Shown: piece after piece, positions 17,187 through 25,300 of the stretch | Layout of the letters: each line of letters starts with the position of its first letter | Numbering within the stretch: the first letter of the stretch is position 1 | Assembly (NCBI RefSeq): GCF_000687555.1 | Contig: NZ_JHWJ01000016.1 | Coordinates: 56,146 to 120,145 of the forward strand | DNA: 64,000 nt | Source: [Clostridium] aerotolerans DSM 5434 | GTDB taxonomy: Bacteria > Bacillota > Clostridia > Lachnospirales > Lachnospiraceae | Direction of reading: 5' to 3' | Position numbers and translations under genes: made by a program | The notes under the pieces: model-generated | Databases searched by the model: none | What the model was told of the DNA's origin: nothing | Seen by the model: only the letters and a program-made list of their open reading frames with translations

Positions 17187-18770
17187 TTAAGCCCTGGACT
17201 CCATCTTCACGGTCTCGCAGACCTCCTGTAAGAGCTGATGAAGATCCCTCTGAACCGTCTCTTCGCAAAGAACCACCAGTTTGTCTCCTGCCAAAAAGGC
17301 AGTCTCACCTCTTGGAACAAATTCTGCCTCTCCCCGGATTAAGGATACTAAAAGACAGGTCCTTGGCCACTGAATTTCTGATACCTTTCGCCCCTCTGCT
17401 TCACTACCATGAAAAATCATGCCTTCCACAAGTACCTTTTCTCCTCTGGAGACAAGACCATTTTGAGGATTTAATCTGGCTAACAAACGGTGTAACAGCT
17501 GATCGTAGACCGGAGCACAGTGTGCCATATCCGGAATCACATAAGCCACAAGAGATACCATGGACAGAGTCAAAAGGTGGGAGAAGCTTCCCGTCATCTC
17601 ACTAATTAAAATGATTCCTGTAATCGGTGCACGGACAATGGCTGCAAAATAACCAGCCATTCCAAGGATGATGAAATTATCCAAAAGCCCGTCTAAGGAA
17701 CCGGTCAACCCTTCCGCGGTCTTATAATATATGCTGCCTATAATTGCACCTAAGACCAATAGAGGCAGGAATATCCCTCCCGGAGCCCCGGAGCCAAAGC
17801 TAATAAGGGAAAAACTGAATTTCAGGATAAATAAAAGGCAGAGCCCTCCTATGACCAATTGATCTGTGGTCAGGTTTTCTACCAGAGGGTGGCCTCCTCC
17901 CAGTACATAAGGATAGGTAAAACCAAACACTCCGGCTAAGAAAAAGGGAATCAAAAGCCGTATGGTCTGCTTTGGAATCTTCTGAAAGACATCCTGTGTC
18001 TTAGTCAGACAGGTGTTATACACGATTCCAAGTCCGCCAAGGAGCACACCTAATAAAATCACGTGACCATAGCTTCCAAGGGGCATCATACGGGTAATTT
18101 GAAAGTCAAAGACTGGCTTTAATCCAAACACATTTCTGGAAACAAAGTCGGCTGTTATGGAGGAAGCCATGGTGGATAAAAGAATTTCCGGTGAAAAATG
18201 CTTATGTACCTCTTCCAAAGAGAACAGGACTCCGGCAATCGGTGCGTTAAAGGCTGCGGAAAGACCAGCACTTGCCCCACAGGTAATCAATAGCTTTTCT
18301 TCCGTTTTTCCCCGTCTTATCATACGGGACACTCCTTTTGCTGACATGGCTCCAAGCTGGATGCTGGGCCCCTCTCTTCCCAGTGATAAGCCACAGCCAA
18401 TGGCTAACAGCCCTCCTGTCAGCTTTGCTATGAGGACCTTCCACCAACAAGGATCAAGCGCCCCGATCATCTCCCCTTCCACCTGGGGAATGCCGCTGCC
18501 GGAAATAAAAGATTCCCATTTTAATAAGCGGGCAACTACAAAGGCTGAAAGGAACAAGAAAGCAAACCAGAACGGTATCATAAAAGTGTGTGCTTTTCCA
18601 TAATCTAAGAGGAATTGTAGCAGTTTGTCTGCATAGATCAGCAGATATCGAAACAATACCACCACCCCGCCAGAAACTGCTCCTACGAGGATTCCTTCCA
18701 GTATTAATTCATAGCGAAAGCTGCGAAATCGATGAATAGTATTTTTAACCGAATGGTCGTCTGACTGCAT
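17187..18770 (-). CDS. ClC family H+/Cl- transporter with C-terminal RCK_C domain
   Basis: A 527-residue membrane protein. The three ion-binding motifs are present: SGSGIPQVEGEMIG, GREGPSIQLGA (with the gating Glu) and GSGAPGGIFLPLLVLGA. A proton-path Glu is in LFSLEEVHKHF, so it is more likely an exchanger than a channel. Residues about 440-527 form a TrkA-C/RCK_C domain, which usually binds a small ligand and gates transport; VEGMIFHGSEAEGRKVSEIQ begins it. AGGAGG precedes the ATG. It is monocistronic by position. Likely role: chloride or acid stress balance. Confidence 0.93.
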   Translation of the reverse strand: MQSDDHSVKNTIHRFRSFRYELILEGILVGAVSGGVVVLFRYLLIYADKLLQFLLDYGKAHTFMIPFWFAFLFLSAFVVARLLKWESFISGSGIPQVEGEMIGALDPCWWKVLIAKLTGGLLAIGCGLSLGREGPSIQLGAMSAKGVSRMIRRGKTEEKLLITCGASAGLSAAFNAPIAGVLFSLEEVHKHFSPEILLSTMASSITADFVSRNVFGLKPVFDFQITRMMPLGSYGHVILLGVLLGGLGIVYNTCLTKTQDVFQKIPKQTIRLLIPFFLAGVFGFTYPYVLGGGHPLVENLTTDQLVIGGLCLLFILKFSFSLISFGSGAPGGIFLPLLVLGAIIGSIYYKTAEGLTGSLDGLLDNFIILGMAGYFAAIVRAPITGIILISEMTGSFSHLLTLSMVSLVAYVIPDMAHCAPVYDQLLHRLLARLNPQNGLVSRGEKVLVEGMIFHGSEAEGRKVSEIQWPRTCLLVSLIRGEAEFVPRGETAFLAGDKLVVLCEETVQRDLHQLLQEVCETVKMESRA

Positions 18771-18880
18771 TTTCGTATCCTCCTGTTTTAAATCAATCTC
18801 TTTCTGAAATAAACAGTTTCAAATTATAACTCTAATATATGTGGTTTGCAAGGAAAAGCCCGGTAAAACAAAAAGAAACC

Positions 18881-18908
18881 AGGCTTGTATCGTAAAAAAT
18901 ACAAGTCT
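18881..18908 (-). terminator. Candidate terminator after HPr-like gene
   Basis: On the minus strand ACTTGTAT-type sequence pairs with ATACAAG (arms 18884-18890 and 18899-18905), followed by CCTGGTTTCTTTTTG. The stem is short, so confidence is moderate. Confidence 0.45.
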
Positions 18909-18935
18909 GATTTCGTATCATATTACATAGAAGAA

Positions 18936-19157
18936 TTAAGCAGCACGCCCAACCAGCTCCTCAGGGGATGCGGTTTCGTTATGGCAGACGATCTCAACCT
19001 GCCGCCCAATTCCTATAATCATGACTCCCATCAGGGATTTTCCGTCAATGACTAATTGATTGCATATCACATCTACCTCATAGCTGCATTTCTCGGCTCT
19101 CACCACAAATGCAACCAATTCTTCTACGGTAGTAAATGTGTGCTTTATATTCCTCAC
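18936..19157 (-). CDS. HPr-like protein lacking the phospho-acceptor histidine
   Basis: A 73-residue protein with the C-terminal HPr hallmark GKSLMGVMIIGIGRQVEI, including the Ser that HPr kinase modifies in true HPr, and an acidic end SPEELVGRAA. The N-terminal GLHARPA segment that carries the catalytic His15 is absent and replaced by TFTTVEELVAFVVRAEK. It cannot act as a phosphocarrier. It may be a regulatory relative, in the sense of Crh, or a structural paralogue. No ptsI is nearby. Confidence 0.75.
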   Translation of the reverse strand: MRNIKHTFTTVEELVAFVVRAEKCSYEVDVICNQLVIDGKSLMGVMIIGIGRQVEIVCHNETASPEELVGRAA

Positions 19158-19434
19158 TCCTACACCTCTTCCATGAATTTCTTTGGTTTTATATTCACAT
19201 TCAACAAAATTTTCTGGATTTTATTTATTATTTATGCACTTTTTTCTAATCTCTATCCTATTATTTCCATTGTATAAAACCTTATTCTGTTAAAATGCAT
19301 TTATTTCACGAAAAACACTACACAAACCCGACATTATCGTGTATAATCGTATCGTTCGCATTCTTATGGTATGATGTTAAGAAGTAAAATGGGAATGTTT
19401 TTATAGAATAAAATGAAATTTATTTATATTATAT

Positions 19435-19520
19435 GGAAGCGTATCGAAGTGGTCATAACGAGCCGCACTCGAAATGCGGTTGTCCGCAAGGGCACGTGGG
19501 TTCGAATCCCACCGCTTCCG
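19435..19520 (+). tRNA. tRNA-Ser (anticodon CGA)
   Basis: The acceptor stem is GGAAGCG/CGCTTCC (19435-19441 with 19513-19519) with discriminator G. The D-arm is closed by TCG/CGA, and the anticodon stem CCGCA/TGCGG has loop CTCGAAA, giving CGA (reads UCG). The long variable arm is GTCCGCAAGGGCAC-like, as expected for serine, and the T-arm is GTGGG-TTCGAAT-CCCAC. CCA is not encoded. Its last 43 bases recur in decayed form at 29655-29697. Confidence 0.95.
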
Positions 19521-19628
19521 TCAAAAACAAAAGGGTGTCTCTGCCCTGATTGCATACAATGGAGAACACTTTTGTCTGGAATTCTGCTGCATGAAATCTT
19601 CAATGATAGCCAATTAGATATATTGCTA

Positions 19629-19931
19629 TCAGCCAATCTCCATCTCCAAAAGTGCACTTCCAAGAGATTTTCCATGCATGTCCATAGCCAGTGAACGTGT
19701 GATACCGCCGCCCAATGCATCTTCCATTACGAAGTTCAGGGCACTGATTGACTCAATCTCATATCTGGTGATATTTCCATGGACAATTTCCTTGAAATAC
19801 TCTTTCACCCGTTCTTCCGTCACCTTTTCTTTTATAAATGCATAATCTTCATCATGATATGCAATCACAGAAATAATAGAAATATTTCCCTTATCCCCTG
19901 TTCTCGAATGTGCTTTTTCTTTTAGTTTCAT
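19629..19931 (-). CDS. AtuA C-terminal-like small protein
   Basis: A 100-residue protein that begins KEKAHSRTGDKGNISIISVI. The AHSRxGDKGN motif matches the separate C-terminal domain of AtuA-type proteins (ferredoxin-like fold), which in many bacteria is fused to the DUF1446 domain. Here it is encoded separately, 53 bases after the DUF1446 gene. GGGITRSLAMDMHGKSLGS near the end is also shared with that domain. The ribosome site is weak. It probably forms a complex with the neighbouring AtuA-like protein. Confidence 0.75.
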   Translation of the reverse strand: MKLKEKAHSRTGDKGNISIISVIAYHDEDYAFIKEKVTEERVKEYFKEIVHGNITRYEIESISALNFVMEDALGGGITRSLAMDMHGKSLGSALLEMEIG

Positions 19932-19984
19932 TCTTTTTTTCTAACCCCACAGTCTTTCACTTGTTGTTTCTCCCTGTTATATCA

Positions 19985-21379
19985 TCAGCCATAAATTGGA
20001 GATGGCTGGCTTTCCTGCTTATTTTTATTGTCTGCCTCCAGATATCCAACCGATATTGTAAAATCCTCAACCGGAATAAATATAGATGCAATGCTAACGA
20101 TATCCTTTATATTCTTTGTTGCTCCCCCGCCTCCTGAGGGTCCGTTGGTATACAAAGCTTCTACTTCATTTCCCACCAGCTCTGCTTCCGCAATTGTTTT
20201 CACACGTGCTACCACTCTCAGTCTTACTTCTGCAATATTACCGGAATTCAACTGTTTTGAAATGGAATCTCCATATAAGGAATTCATTCCGATAAAATCA
20301 AAACGAATTTCATCATAAACAAGACCGATTTTCTCAAATCGCTTCTCCAGGATTTCCTTTGCAAGCTGTGCTTTTGCCACTGCATTGCCTCCGCCATAGC
20401 TGATCTGACCTTCACCAATGTAACAGTCATGGTATCCGACGCTGGTTTTATAGTTTCCAGTCGGCGCCTTTCCGGACGCGCCTGAAATCCGTACCCTGTC
20501 TTTCCCTGCTTCTTCAATTTTTACTTTACTGAAATCAGCAATTACATCCGGGGTAAAATAGTTTTCCGGATCCTGAATTTCATATAGAGTCTGCTCCTTA
20601 ACGGTCTCACTGGTCACCATACCTCCTGTTCCCGGAAGCTTTGTGATAATTCCATTGCCGGTTTCATCTACCTCAATCATAGGAAAACCCAGATTCCACA
20701 ATTCAGGCACATCTTTGTAACCCGGATCTGCAAAATATCCCCCGGTTACCTGACCGGCACATTCCAGAAGATGACCAATCCACGTTCCTTTTCCCAGCTT
20801 GTCATAATCCTCCATTGACCAGCCGAATTCATAAACTAACGGCCCCAATGCTAACGATGGGTCTGCAACCCGCCCGGTAATAATGATATCGGCTCCGTTC
20901 CTTAGTGCATCAACGATTCCCTGGATTCCAATATAGCCATTTGCGGATAGTATCTCTCCCTGTATCTCTGATAAACTACCCCCGGTTTCAAGCACCGGAT
21001 AATCCAGGTAATCTCCCAGACGGTCACCGATATCATCTCCCTTGACATAAGCAATTTTAAGCTTTTCAAAGCCTTTTTCCTTTGCCATCTCCAGGCAGCG
21101 CACCGCTGCACTCTCCGGATTGGCAGCGCCCATATTGGTGATAACCTTTACCTTATGGTCTTTCAGGGCATCTAAAATTTTGTCAAACCGATATTCAAAT
21201 AACTCATTATACCCAAGTTCAGGATTTTTCTGCTTTGCCTTCTGTGCAAGAGAAATCGTGCGCTCTGCAAGGCATTCGAAAATGATATAGTCCAGATTTC
21301 CACGCTCGATTAAATCAATTGCCGGTTCTATCCGGTCACCTCCATAGCCTGCACCGGAACCAATTCTGATTTGTTTCAT
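19985..21379 (-). CDS. AtuA-like protein (DUF1446 family)
   Basis: A 464-residue protein of the DUF1446 family named from AtuA of acyclic terpene utilisation. The N-terminus IRIGSGAGYGGDRIEPAIDL, the segment ITNMGAANPESAAVRCLEMA, and ADIIITGRVADPSLALGPLV are strongly family-like. FDFIGMNSLYGDSIS and the Gly-rich YTNGPSGGGGATKNI follow. The biochemical role is not established in general. Here it is the third gene in a PTS-led operon, after a metallo-beta-lactamase-fold hydrolase, which points to a role in breaking down an imported compound. AAGAAGGAAG precedes the ATG. Confidence 0.85.
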   Translation of the reverse strand: MKQIRIGSGAGYGGDRIEPAIDLIERGNLDYIIFECLAERTISLAQKAKQKNPELGYNELFEYRFDKILDALKDHKVKVITNMGAANPESAAVRCLEMAKEKGFEKLKIAYVKGDDIGDRLGDYLDYPVLETGGSLSEIQGEILSANGYIGIQGIVDALRNGADIIITGRVADPSLALGPLVYEFGWSMEDYDKLGKGTWIGHLLECAGQVTGGYFADPGYKDVPELWNLGFPMIEVDETGNGIITKLPGTGGMVTSETVKEQTLYEIQDPENYFTPDVIADFSKVKIEEAGKDRVRISGASGKAPTGNYKTSVGYHDCYIGEGQISYGGGNAVAKAQLAKEILEKRFEKIGLVYDEIRFDFIGMNSLYGDSISKQLNSGNIAEVRLRVVARVKTIAEAELVGNEVEALYTNGPSGGGGATKNIKDIVSIASIFIPVEDFTISVGYLEADNKNKQESQPSPIYG

Positions 21380-21453
21380 ATTCTTCCTTCTTTCTACTGC
21401 AATTTATAGATGGATAGGCATGCAACAGCAAGCCGCATGCCTCCCATTTGTTT

Positions 21454-22278
21454 TTATTTGACTTTTTCCGCCAGATAAAGCAGATTCCCTTCTTTTCCAT
21501 CCATACGTTCATAAGTTCCCGGCTTCAGCTTATGGCAAAGGAACAGGTCGTGTCCGTGGGCCTGGATTGGAACGCGGTCGTCTTTTCCTGCTAATACAAG
21601 GTCACAGCATTCAATCACATTATCCAACAGCTCTTTTGGGGAAGTAAATGTACCATGGTTACGATAGACCACATCATACTGTGTTTCATATTCTTTCAGA
21701 TGCAGCAGACTTTCCCGATATTCGGAGACATTGGAAGAAAACTCATCCATCAGCATCACTGCAACGCCGCATGCATCGCCAAAGATGGCAATTGCCTCTT
21801 CTTTCAGCAATGCGCACATCATGCCTGGTGTATGCCCTTTTACGGAAATCATCTGAATCGTTATTCCTCCCAGTTCAAAGCACTGGCCATCAAAAAGCGG
21901 TTGAAAGGCTCCATCATAAATAGGTGGAAGTTCACTTATATCTGATACCTGAAGCTTCAGACGCCTCTCTGCATCCAAAAGGCGGTGCCCTTTGCTTGTT
22001 TTAAAACGATATACCGGAAGGTCTTCCAGGTTTAAATAAACTTCATCAAACAATCCTGAGGAACCCATATGGTCCAGGTGTGCATGAGTAAGCACAACAA
22101 ATACCGGGCGGTCCGTCAGACACTGCACATATTCCTTGATATTTCCCAGTCCGTTGGTGGTATCCAGCAAGCAGGCTTTCTCTGTGCCTGCAACCAGATA
22201 ACAGCAGACACCGGTACTGTCAATGATACGCCAAAGATGGGGACTTAGTTTTTCATGGGTATAGCTATCATTTCTCAT
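21454..22278 (-). CDS. Metallo-beta-lactamase-fold hydrolase
   Basis: A 274-residue protein with the two-metal motif THAHLDHMGSSG (HxHxDH) near residue 90, an Asp-Gly region near FGDACGVAV, and a later His in GHTPGMMCALL. The N-terminus LWRIIDSTGVCCYLVAGTEK is typical of the glyoxalase-II-like/lactonase branch. It lies between the PTS permease and the AtuA-like gene on one strand, with 32 and 74 base gaps, and is likely transcribed with them. GGAGG precedes the ATG. Its substrate is unknown; it might open or hydrolyse the product of the PTS-imported compound. Confidence 0.88.
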   Translation of the reverse strand: MRNDSYTHEKLSPHLWRIIDSTGVCCYLVAGTEKACLLDTTNGLGNIKEYVQCLTDRPVFVVLTHAHLDHMGSSGLFDEVYLNLEDLPVYRFKTSKGHRLLDAERRLKLQVSDISELPPIYDGAFQPLFDGQCFELGGITIQMISVKGHTPGMMCALLKEEAIAIFGDACGVAVMLMDEFSSNVSEYRESLLHLKEYETQYDVVYRNHGTFTSPKELLDNVIECCDLVLAGKDDRVPIQAHGHDLFLCHKLKPGTYERMDGKEGNLLYLAEKVK

Positions 22279-22310
22279 AAACGCATCCTCCTTACTTCGT
22301 TCTTCGGTAA

Positions 22311-23777
22311 TTACTCTACAAGGCTTTCATCAATTTTCAACACATACATCGTAATAAAACCAAAAGCTGTTCCTGCAATGGTCGTAACGATCAGGGCAAT
22401 ATAGTTTTTCATATCTCCGCCCAGAAAACCGGCAAAGGAGTAAATTCCATTTGCGGTATTCAATACATTGGCAGTCAGGTGCATAAAACCTGCAACTAGC
22501 CCTGTAAGCACGCCGGAAATCACACTTGCGTACAAGGGAGTCCGGTATGGAATCTGTACCCCATATTTATAAGGCTCTCCGACCCCTCCGATCAGCCATG
22601 CAAAAACATACCCCGAATACAATGCACGTTTTTTCTTATCTTTCACCAATACCAGGACAGCAAGCATACATCCGAAGGTTGCCCAGCTCCCAGCAAACAT
22701 CGCAGGAACAATAAAGGTATCATATCCAAGAGTTGCAAAGCTGGTGACTACAAATGGAACCAGTGCAACATGCATGCCGCACAGGACCAGGAGAGTCCAG
22801 CTTCCGGCAAGAACTGCTACAGCAAGAGGACCTGCAACATGATTCAGTGCTACCAGTCCAGTTGCAATCCCATTTCCCAGGTAGTATCCAAGGGGAGCAC
22901 ACAGACTAAGCTCCACCGGAAGCATAACAAATAAGGTAATCAGAGGTACCCCTATTACCTGAATGGTATCAGGGATATGTTTGCGCAGGAACTTTTCCAC
23001 ATATGATCCGATCCATACCGTCAGAAACATAGGAAATACTGTTGAGGTATAGTTCTGTACAGACACAGGAATTCCATATACGCTGAAAGCGGTTCCATCC
23101 GCTGCAAGCTTCACCAAGGTGGGGTGAACCAGGATTGCACCAAACAGCATGCCCATGACCGGTGTCATTCCAAACCGTTTGGCAGCAGTATAGCCAATGA
23201 TGACCGGCAGAAAATAGAAGCCGGCATCCCCAACCAATGTCAGCAGGATAAACAGATTGCTTTGGGTGTCTAAAACATTAAAAAGATTGGGCCCAAGAAC
23301 GGAGGCCAGCATCTTCGCCATACCACAGCAAAGCAGTATCGGAATCAAGGGTGTCAGACAGCCTGCCAATGCTCCTATCACGTTGTTAATGACGTCTATG
23401 GCTGTTTTTTTCTTTTTCCCTTTGGCTGATGGCGATTCGTCTGCCTCTGCTTTTACAGGTTCCTTTTCAGAAAGGCTGCCTGTTTTTTGTAATTCTTCAT
23501 ACACCTTGGCAACTTGCGGGCCAATCACAACCTGCACCTGACCTCCATTTCTTACCACGCCCAACACACCATCAATTTTTTTGATTTCATCATCTTTAGC
23601 AATTGTTTCGTCTTTTAATCGAAACCTTAACCGGGTCATACAATGTGTAACATCTAATACATTTTCTTTTCCACCTACCGTTTGTAACACACGTTCGGCC
23701 ATTATTTTATTGTCTGCCATTTTTCTTTTCTGTGAGATGCCAGTCATGATCCGGCATCCACACATCTCCTTCTCCAT
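22311..23777 (-). CDS. PTS transporter EIIBC subunit (glucose/sucrose/beta-glucoside superfamily)
   Basis: Up to 488 residues. The EIIB domain is N-terminal (about 20-100); its phospho-Cys is in VTHCMTRLRFRLKD. A Lys/Glu-rich linker leads to the EIIC domain, with about ten membrane segments and GGVGEPYKYGVQIPYRTPLY near the substrate site. The sequence GEPYKYG replaces the usual GITEP, so substrate is uncertain. The start is unclear: the first ATG (23777) has no ribosome site, and homology begins at the ATG at 23720. It needs EIIA from another locus. Two LacI-type operators overlap its promoter. Confidence 0.88.
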   Translation of the reverse strand: MEKEMCGCRIMTGISQKRKMADNKIMAERVLQTVGGKENVLDVTHCMTRLRFRLKDETIAKDDEIKKIDGVLGVVRNGGQVQVVIGPQVAKVYEELQKTGSLSEKEPVKAEADESPSAKGKKKKTAIDVINNVIGALAGCLTPLIPILLCCGMAKMLASVLGPNLFNVLDTQSNLFILLTLVGDAGFYFLPVIIGYTAAKRFGMTPVMGMLFGAILVHPTLVKLAADGTAFSVYGIPVSVQNYTSTVFPMFLTVWIGSYVEKFLRKHIPDTIQVIGVPLITLFVMLPVELSLCAPLGYYLGNGIATGLVALNHVAGPLAVAVLAGSWTLLVLCGMHVALVPFVVTSFATLGYDTFIVPAMFAGSWATFGCMLAVLVLVKDKKKRALYSGYVFAWLIGGVGEPYKYGVQIPYRTPLYASVISGVLTGLVAGFMHLTANVLNTANGIYSFAGFLGGDMKNYIALIVTTIAGTAFGFITMYVLKIDESLVE

Positions 23778-23780
23778 TTA

Positions 23781-23820
23781 GTAGACCGGTGTACTTGATG
23801 AGTTAAGTATAACGGTCTAC
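23781..23820. promoter_or_regulatory. Two LacI-family operators
   Basis: GTAGACCGGTGTAC (23781-23794) and GTATAACGGTCTAC (23807-23820) are both imperfect 14-base palindromes with a central CG, as LacI-family operators usually are. Their centres are 26 bases apart. Together they form a near-perfect large inverted repeat, with 12-base outer arms (23777-23788 and 23813-23824). The right one covers the -10 box of the PTS promoter, and the left one lies just past the start of transcription. The divergent LacI-type gene is the obvious regulator. Confidence 0.75.
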
Positions 23821-23834
23821 TAAATGCTTGTCAA
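23806..23834 (-). promoter_or_regulatory. Promoter of PTS-hydrolase-AtuA operon
   Basis: On the minus strand TTGACA (23829-23834) and TATACT (23806-23811) are 17 bases apart, a near-consensus sigma-A promoter. The -10 box lies inside the right-hand LacI-type operator, so the repressor would block it. Confidence 0.85.
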
Positions 23835-23901
23835 GATGTTTTCTTTCTGATATGATAGATTTATAAAAAGGTACCAAAAATTTTATTTTAGGAGTATATA
23901 A

Positions 23902-24897
23902 ATGGCGGGAATCAGAGAAGTCGCAGAATTGGCCGGTGTATCCAAAAGCACCGTTTCTATTGTGATAAATGGTAAAAGTGAAGAAAGAAAAATACCGAAA
24001 GAAACGCAGGAAAAAGTATTACGGGCAGTAAAGAAATTAAATTATCAGATCAATTTATCCGCAAAACGGATGCGTGTTCCTGATACACGCAAGACAATTG
24101 CTCTGTATTGGACAACCGACTTCCGTGATATTATGCTTGCCCGTTTTTTAAAAGGAGTTCAGCAGCAGATCAAAGAGTCTGACTTAGCATATGATGTTAT
24201 CATATATCCCTATGAAAACAATATGCTTTCCAAAGAAGACTCTCTAATATCTGTTTCCAGCTTTCATGGTGCGCTGATTGCCAATGCCGGCGAAGAGGAC
24301 CTTAAATTTCTCTCCACAACAAAGCCAATGGTCCCTGTTGTCTTATACAATCGCATACTGGAGAATTTAAGCAGCGTCTATGTAGATGACTCTGTAATCG
24401 CCCGTGAGGCTTTCAGCCTTCTTAAAAATAAAGGTAAAATTGCTATTGTAAAAGCTCCTCACGCGTTTGAAGGAATGAAAATACGTGACAACACGCTAAA
24501 GAATCTTTTATCTCAAAATTCTCAGGAATATGTGGAATGCGATGTAGATACGAATCAATCCTATGATGGCTATCAGATTGCTTCTCGGATTGATTTTAGA
24601 TCAACCAGTGTGATTTATACTGCCAGTGATATGATTGCTCTCGGCATTATGCACTATTGTTACGAACATCACATCCGCATTCCGGAAGACATTGAGATAC
24701 TGGCAATCGGTAATGGTTTGACACACATAAATGAATTTCTTAATCCCTCTTTAACCACAATACAAATTCCAATCGAAACCATGGCTGCCGAATGCCTCTT
24801 AATGCTTAATAAGCAGTTCCAAAATCCTGCTTTGACGCAAAAAGAGATTCTTCCCAATATTACGATTCGGGATTCTCTAAAAATACTAACGAAATAA
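23902..24897 (+). CDS. LacI family transcriptional regulator
   Basis: A 331-residue regulator. The N-terminal helix-turn-helix and hinge read GIREVAELAGVSKSTVSIVI and NGKSEERKIPKETQEKVLRA. From about residue 60 to the end it is a periplasmic-binding-protein-like sensor, with DMIALGIMHYCYEHHIRIPE typical of the effector domain. AGGAG precedes the ATG. It is divergent from the PTS-hydrolase-AtuA operon; the operators in that operon's promoter make it the likely local repressor. Its 3' end touches the intron fragment, whose last part begins just at the LacI stop, but the C-terminus still looks complete. Confidence 0.92.
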   Translation: MAGIREVAELAGVSKSTVSIVINGKSEERKIPKETQEKVLRAVKKLNYQINLSAKRMRVPDTRKTIALYWTTDFRDIMLARFLKGVQQQIKESDLAYDVIIYPYENNMLSKEDSLISVSSFHGALIANAGEEDLKFLSTTKPMVPVVLYNRILENLSSVYVDDSVIAREAFSLLKNKGKIAIVKAPHAFEGMKIRDNTLKNLLSQNSQEYVECDVDTNQSYDGYQIASRIDFRSTSVIYTASDMIALGIMHYCYEHHIRIPEDIEILAIGNGLTHINEFLNPSLTTIQIPIETMAAECLLMLNKQFQNPALTQKEILPNITIRDSLKILTK

Positions 24898-25133
24898 TTT
24901 ATCCAACCGCGTATCATAGGATTTAGCATCTCTGCATTTGATGTATACCGCTTTGCAAGCCTTTCTTTGATATAAGTCGCTTCTTCTTTGCTACGGCAGT
25001 GAACTACTCCATTATCTGCATATCTTTCAAACGGAGCCTGTGGGAAGTTTCGTTTCATCCACATATCAAAGACATAATGTAGAAACATACTTGCCAGTAC
25101 AGGACTAATTACTCCACCTTGAGGAGTTGCTTG
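24891..25133 (-). pseudogene. Group II intron reverse transcriptase fragment
   Basis: Read on the minus strand, 25133 onward encodes QATPQGGVISPVLASMFLHY and FDMWMKRNFPQAPFERYADN, the palm of a group II intron reverse transcriptase (the YADD box is here YADN). CRSKEEATYIKERL follows. It then jumps directly to MLNPMIRGWINYF, which normally lies much later. Both ends and an internal part are lost. There is no start codon and no intron RNA structure nearby. It lies between the LacI-type gene and a hairpin. Confidence 0.75.
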
Positions 25134-25161
25134 ATAACTTTATTATACAAAAAAATACCCC

Positions 25162-25200
25162 GATAGTTAAGCACAGCCTCTTTTTCTGTGTCTAACTATC
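25162..25200 (-). terminator. Terminator of small membrane protein gene
   Basis: Arms GATAGTTAAGCACAG (25162-25176) and CTGTGTCTAACTATC (25186-25200) pair with two mismatches. On the minus strand the hairpin leads into GGGGTATTTTTTT, as expected for the gene ending at 25301. Confidence 0.65.
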
Positions 25201-25201
25201 A

Positions 25202-25258
25202 GGATACAGTTTATCTCTTTTTTATTATCCTTGACAAAGGGTACAGTTTACCCCTTTT
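25202..25258. repeat. Pair of 20-base direct repeats
   Basis: GGATACAGTTTATCTCTTTT (25202-25221) recurs as GGGTACAGTTTACCCCTTTT (25239-25258), 17 of 20 bases equal, spaced 37 bases. They flank a TTGACA-like box. They could be binding sites or remnants of an element; no gene starts from them on the plus strand. Confidence 0.4.
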
Positions 25259-25300
25259 ATATTTGTTTGATATTTACTAATCGCATCGGTTGGGCTCGTC

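Noticed and set aside
19413..19720. Open frames crossing the tRNA-Ser on both strands
   Set aside because: They overlap an intact tRNA and have no ribosome sites or family match.
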